From Burkholderiales bacterium (lineage in GTDB: Bacteria; Pseudomonadota; Gammaproteobacteria; Burkholderiales; SG8-39): 33,300 bases of DNA. The stretch spans positions 1 through 33,300 of the forward strand of contig JACZJV010000007.1 in the NCBI GenBank assembly GCA_014860355.1, read 5' to 3'. Below are positions 33,287-33,300 of the stretch, in pieces. Position numbers and translations under genes: made by a program. The notes beneath the pieces are model-generated. The model saw only the letters and a list, made by a program, of their open reading frames with translations. It was not told the DNA's origin and searched no databases. Every line of letters starts with the position of its first letter. Positions within the stretch are counted from its first letter, which is position 1.

Positions 33287-33300
33287 AAGGAGAGCGGCAT
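33287..33300 (+). promoter_or_regulatory. Ribosome binding site and first start-codon bases of a gene beyond the window
   Basis: AAGGAG (33287-33292), six bases, then AT at the last two positions of the window is the layout of a start codon whose G falls outside. A TAAAAT box at 33257-33262 would be a fair -10 element but has no clear -35. The gene itself cannot be identified. Confidence 0.5.

Overview
The window is about 33 kb of high-GC, gene-dense chromosomal DNA. The combination of a fused MnmC, an adjacent DUF2844/DUF3443 pair, a QueE with a long CX14CX2C cluster loop, TRAP transport and a CYP153-type P450 suggests a betaproteobacterium (Burkholderiales/Rhodocyclales-like, metabolically versatile). 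That placement is inference. No rRNA, tRNA, CRISPR array, phage gene or insertion sequence was seen. Many long antisense reading frames are high-GC shadows of real genes.

Layout. 1-2403 (+): the end of a TRAP transporter operon (dctP fragment, dctQ, dctM). 2443-4172 (-): an HD-domain protein and a small ABM-like protein, separated by a 335-base gap holding three hairpins. 4360-8012 (+): a PPOX-type flavoprotein, then a CYP153-like cytochrome P450 with its own ferredoxin reductase and [2Fe-2S] ferredoxin, a complete three-component monooxygenase. 8187-11731 (-): an SDR, an unusual response regulator with extra domains, and a beta-carbonic anhydrase. 11983-20362 (-): a long co-directional run of tetR, three molybdenum hydroxylase subunits of the 4-hydroxybenzoyl-CoA reductase type (small, large and FAD subunits, the last with the extra 4Fe-4S cysteines), DUF2844, DUF3443 and mnmC. 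20625-24503 (+): a PQQ-type sorbosone/sugar dehydrogenase, a c-type cytochrome and a TonB-dependent receptor closely resembling E. coli PqqU (YncD). 24522-28664 (-): an RND efflux pump and its adaptor. 28872-30792 (-): an SDR, a relic SDR start, queD and queE. 31032-33086: a LysE-type exporter (+), a DUF1932 dehydrogenase (-) and a BON-domain lipoprotein (-). A further + strand gene appears to start exactly at the right edge.

The most interesting unit is 20625-24503. A predicted outer-membrane PQQ importer sits in one apparent operon with a predicted periplasmic PQQ enzyme and a cytochrome that could take its electrons. This looks like a self-contained module for acquiring and using the cofactor, possibly allowing the host to live on PQQ made by neighbours. 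It is transcribed divergently from the tetR-hcr-like operon. A perfect 22-bp palindrome, centred on the tetR start codon, lies between them and is a strong operator candidate.

Other points worth attention: a pepsin-like pair of DTGS/DSGS motifs in the DUF3443 lipoprotein; a 38-codon relic of an SDR gene just upstream of an intact SDR; an HD protein with a class I phosphodiesterase-like histidine motif; and a low-potential reductase operon in a neighbourhood that otherwise looks oxygen-using.
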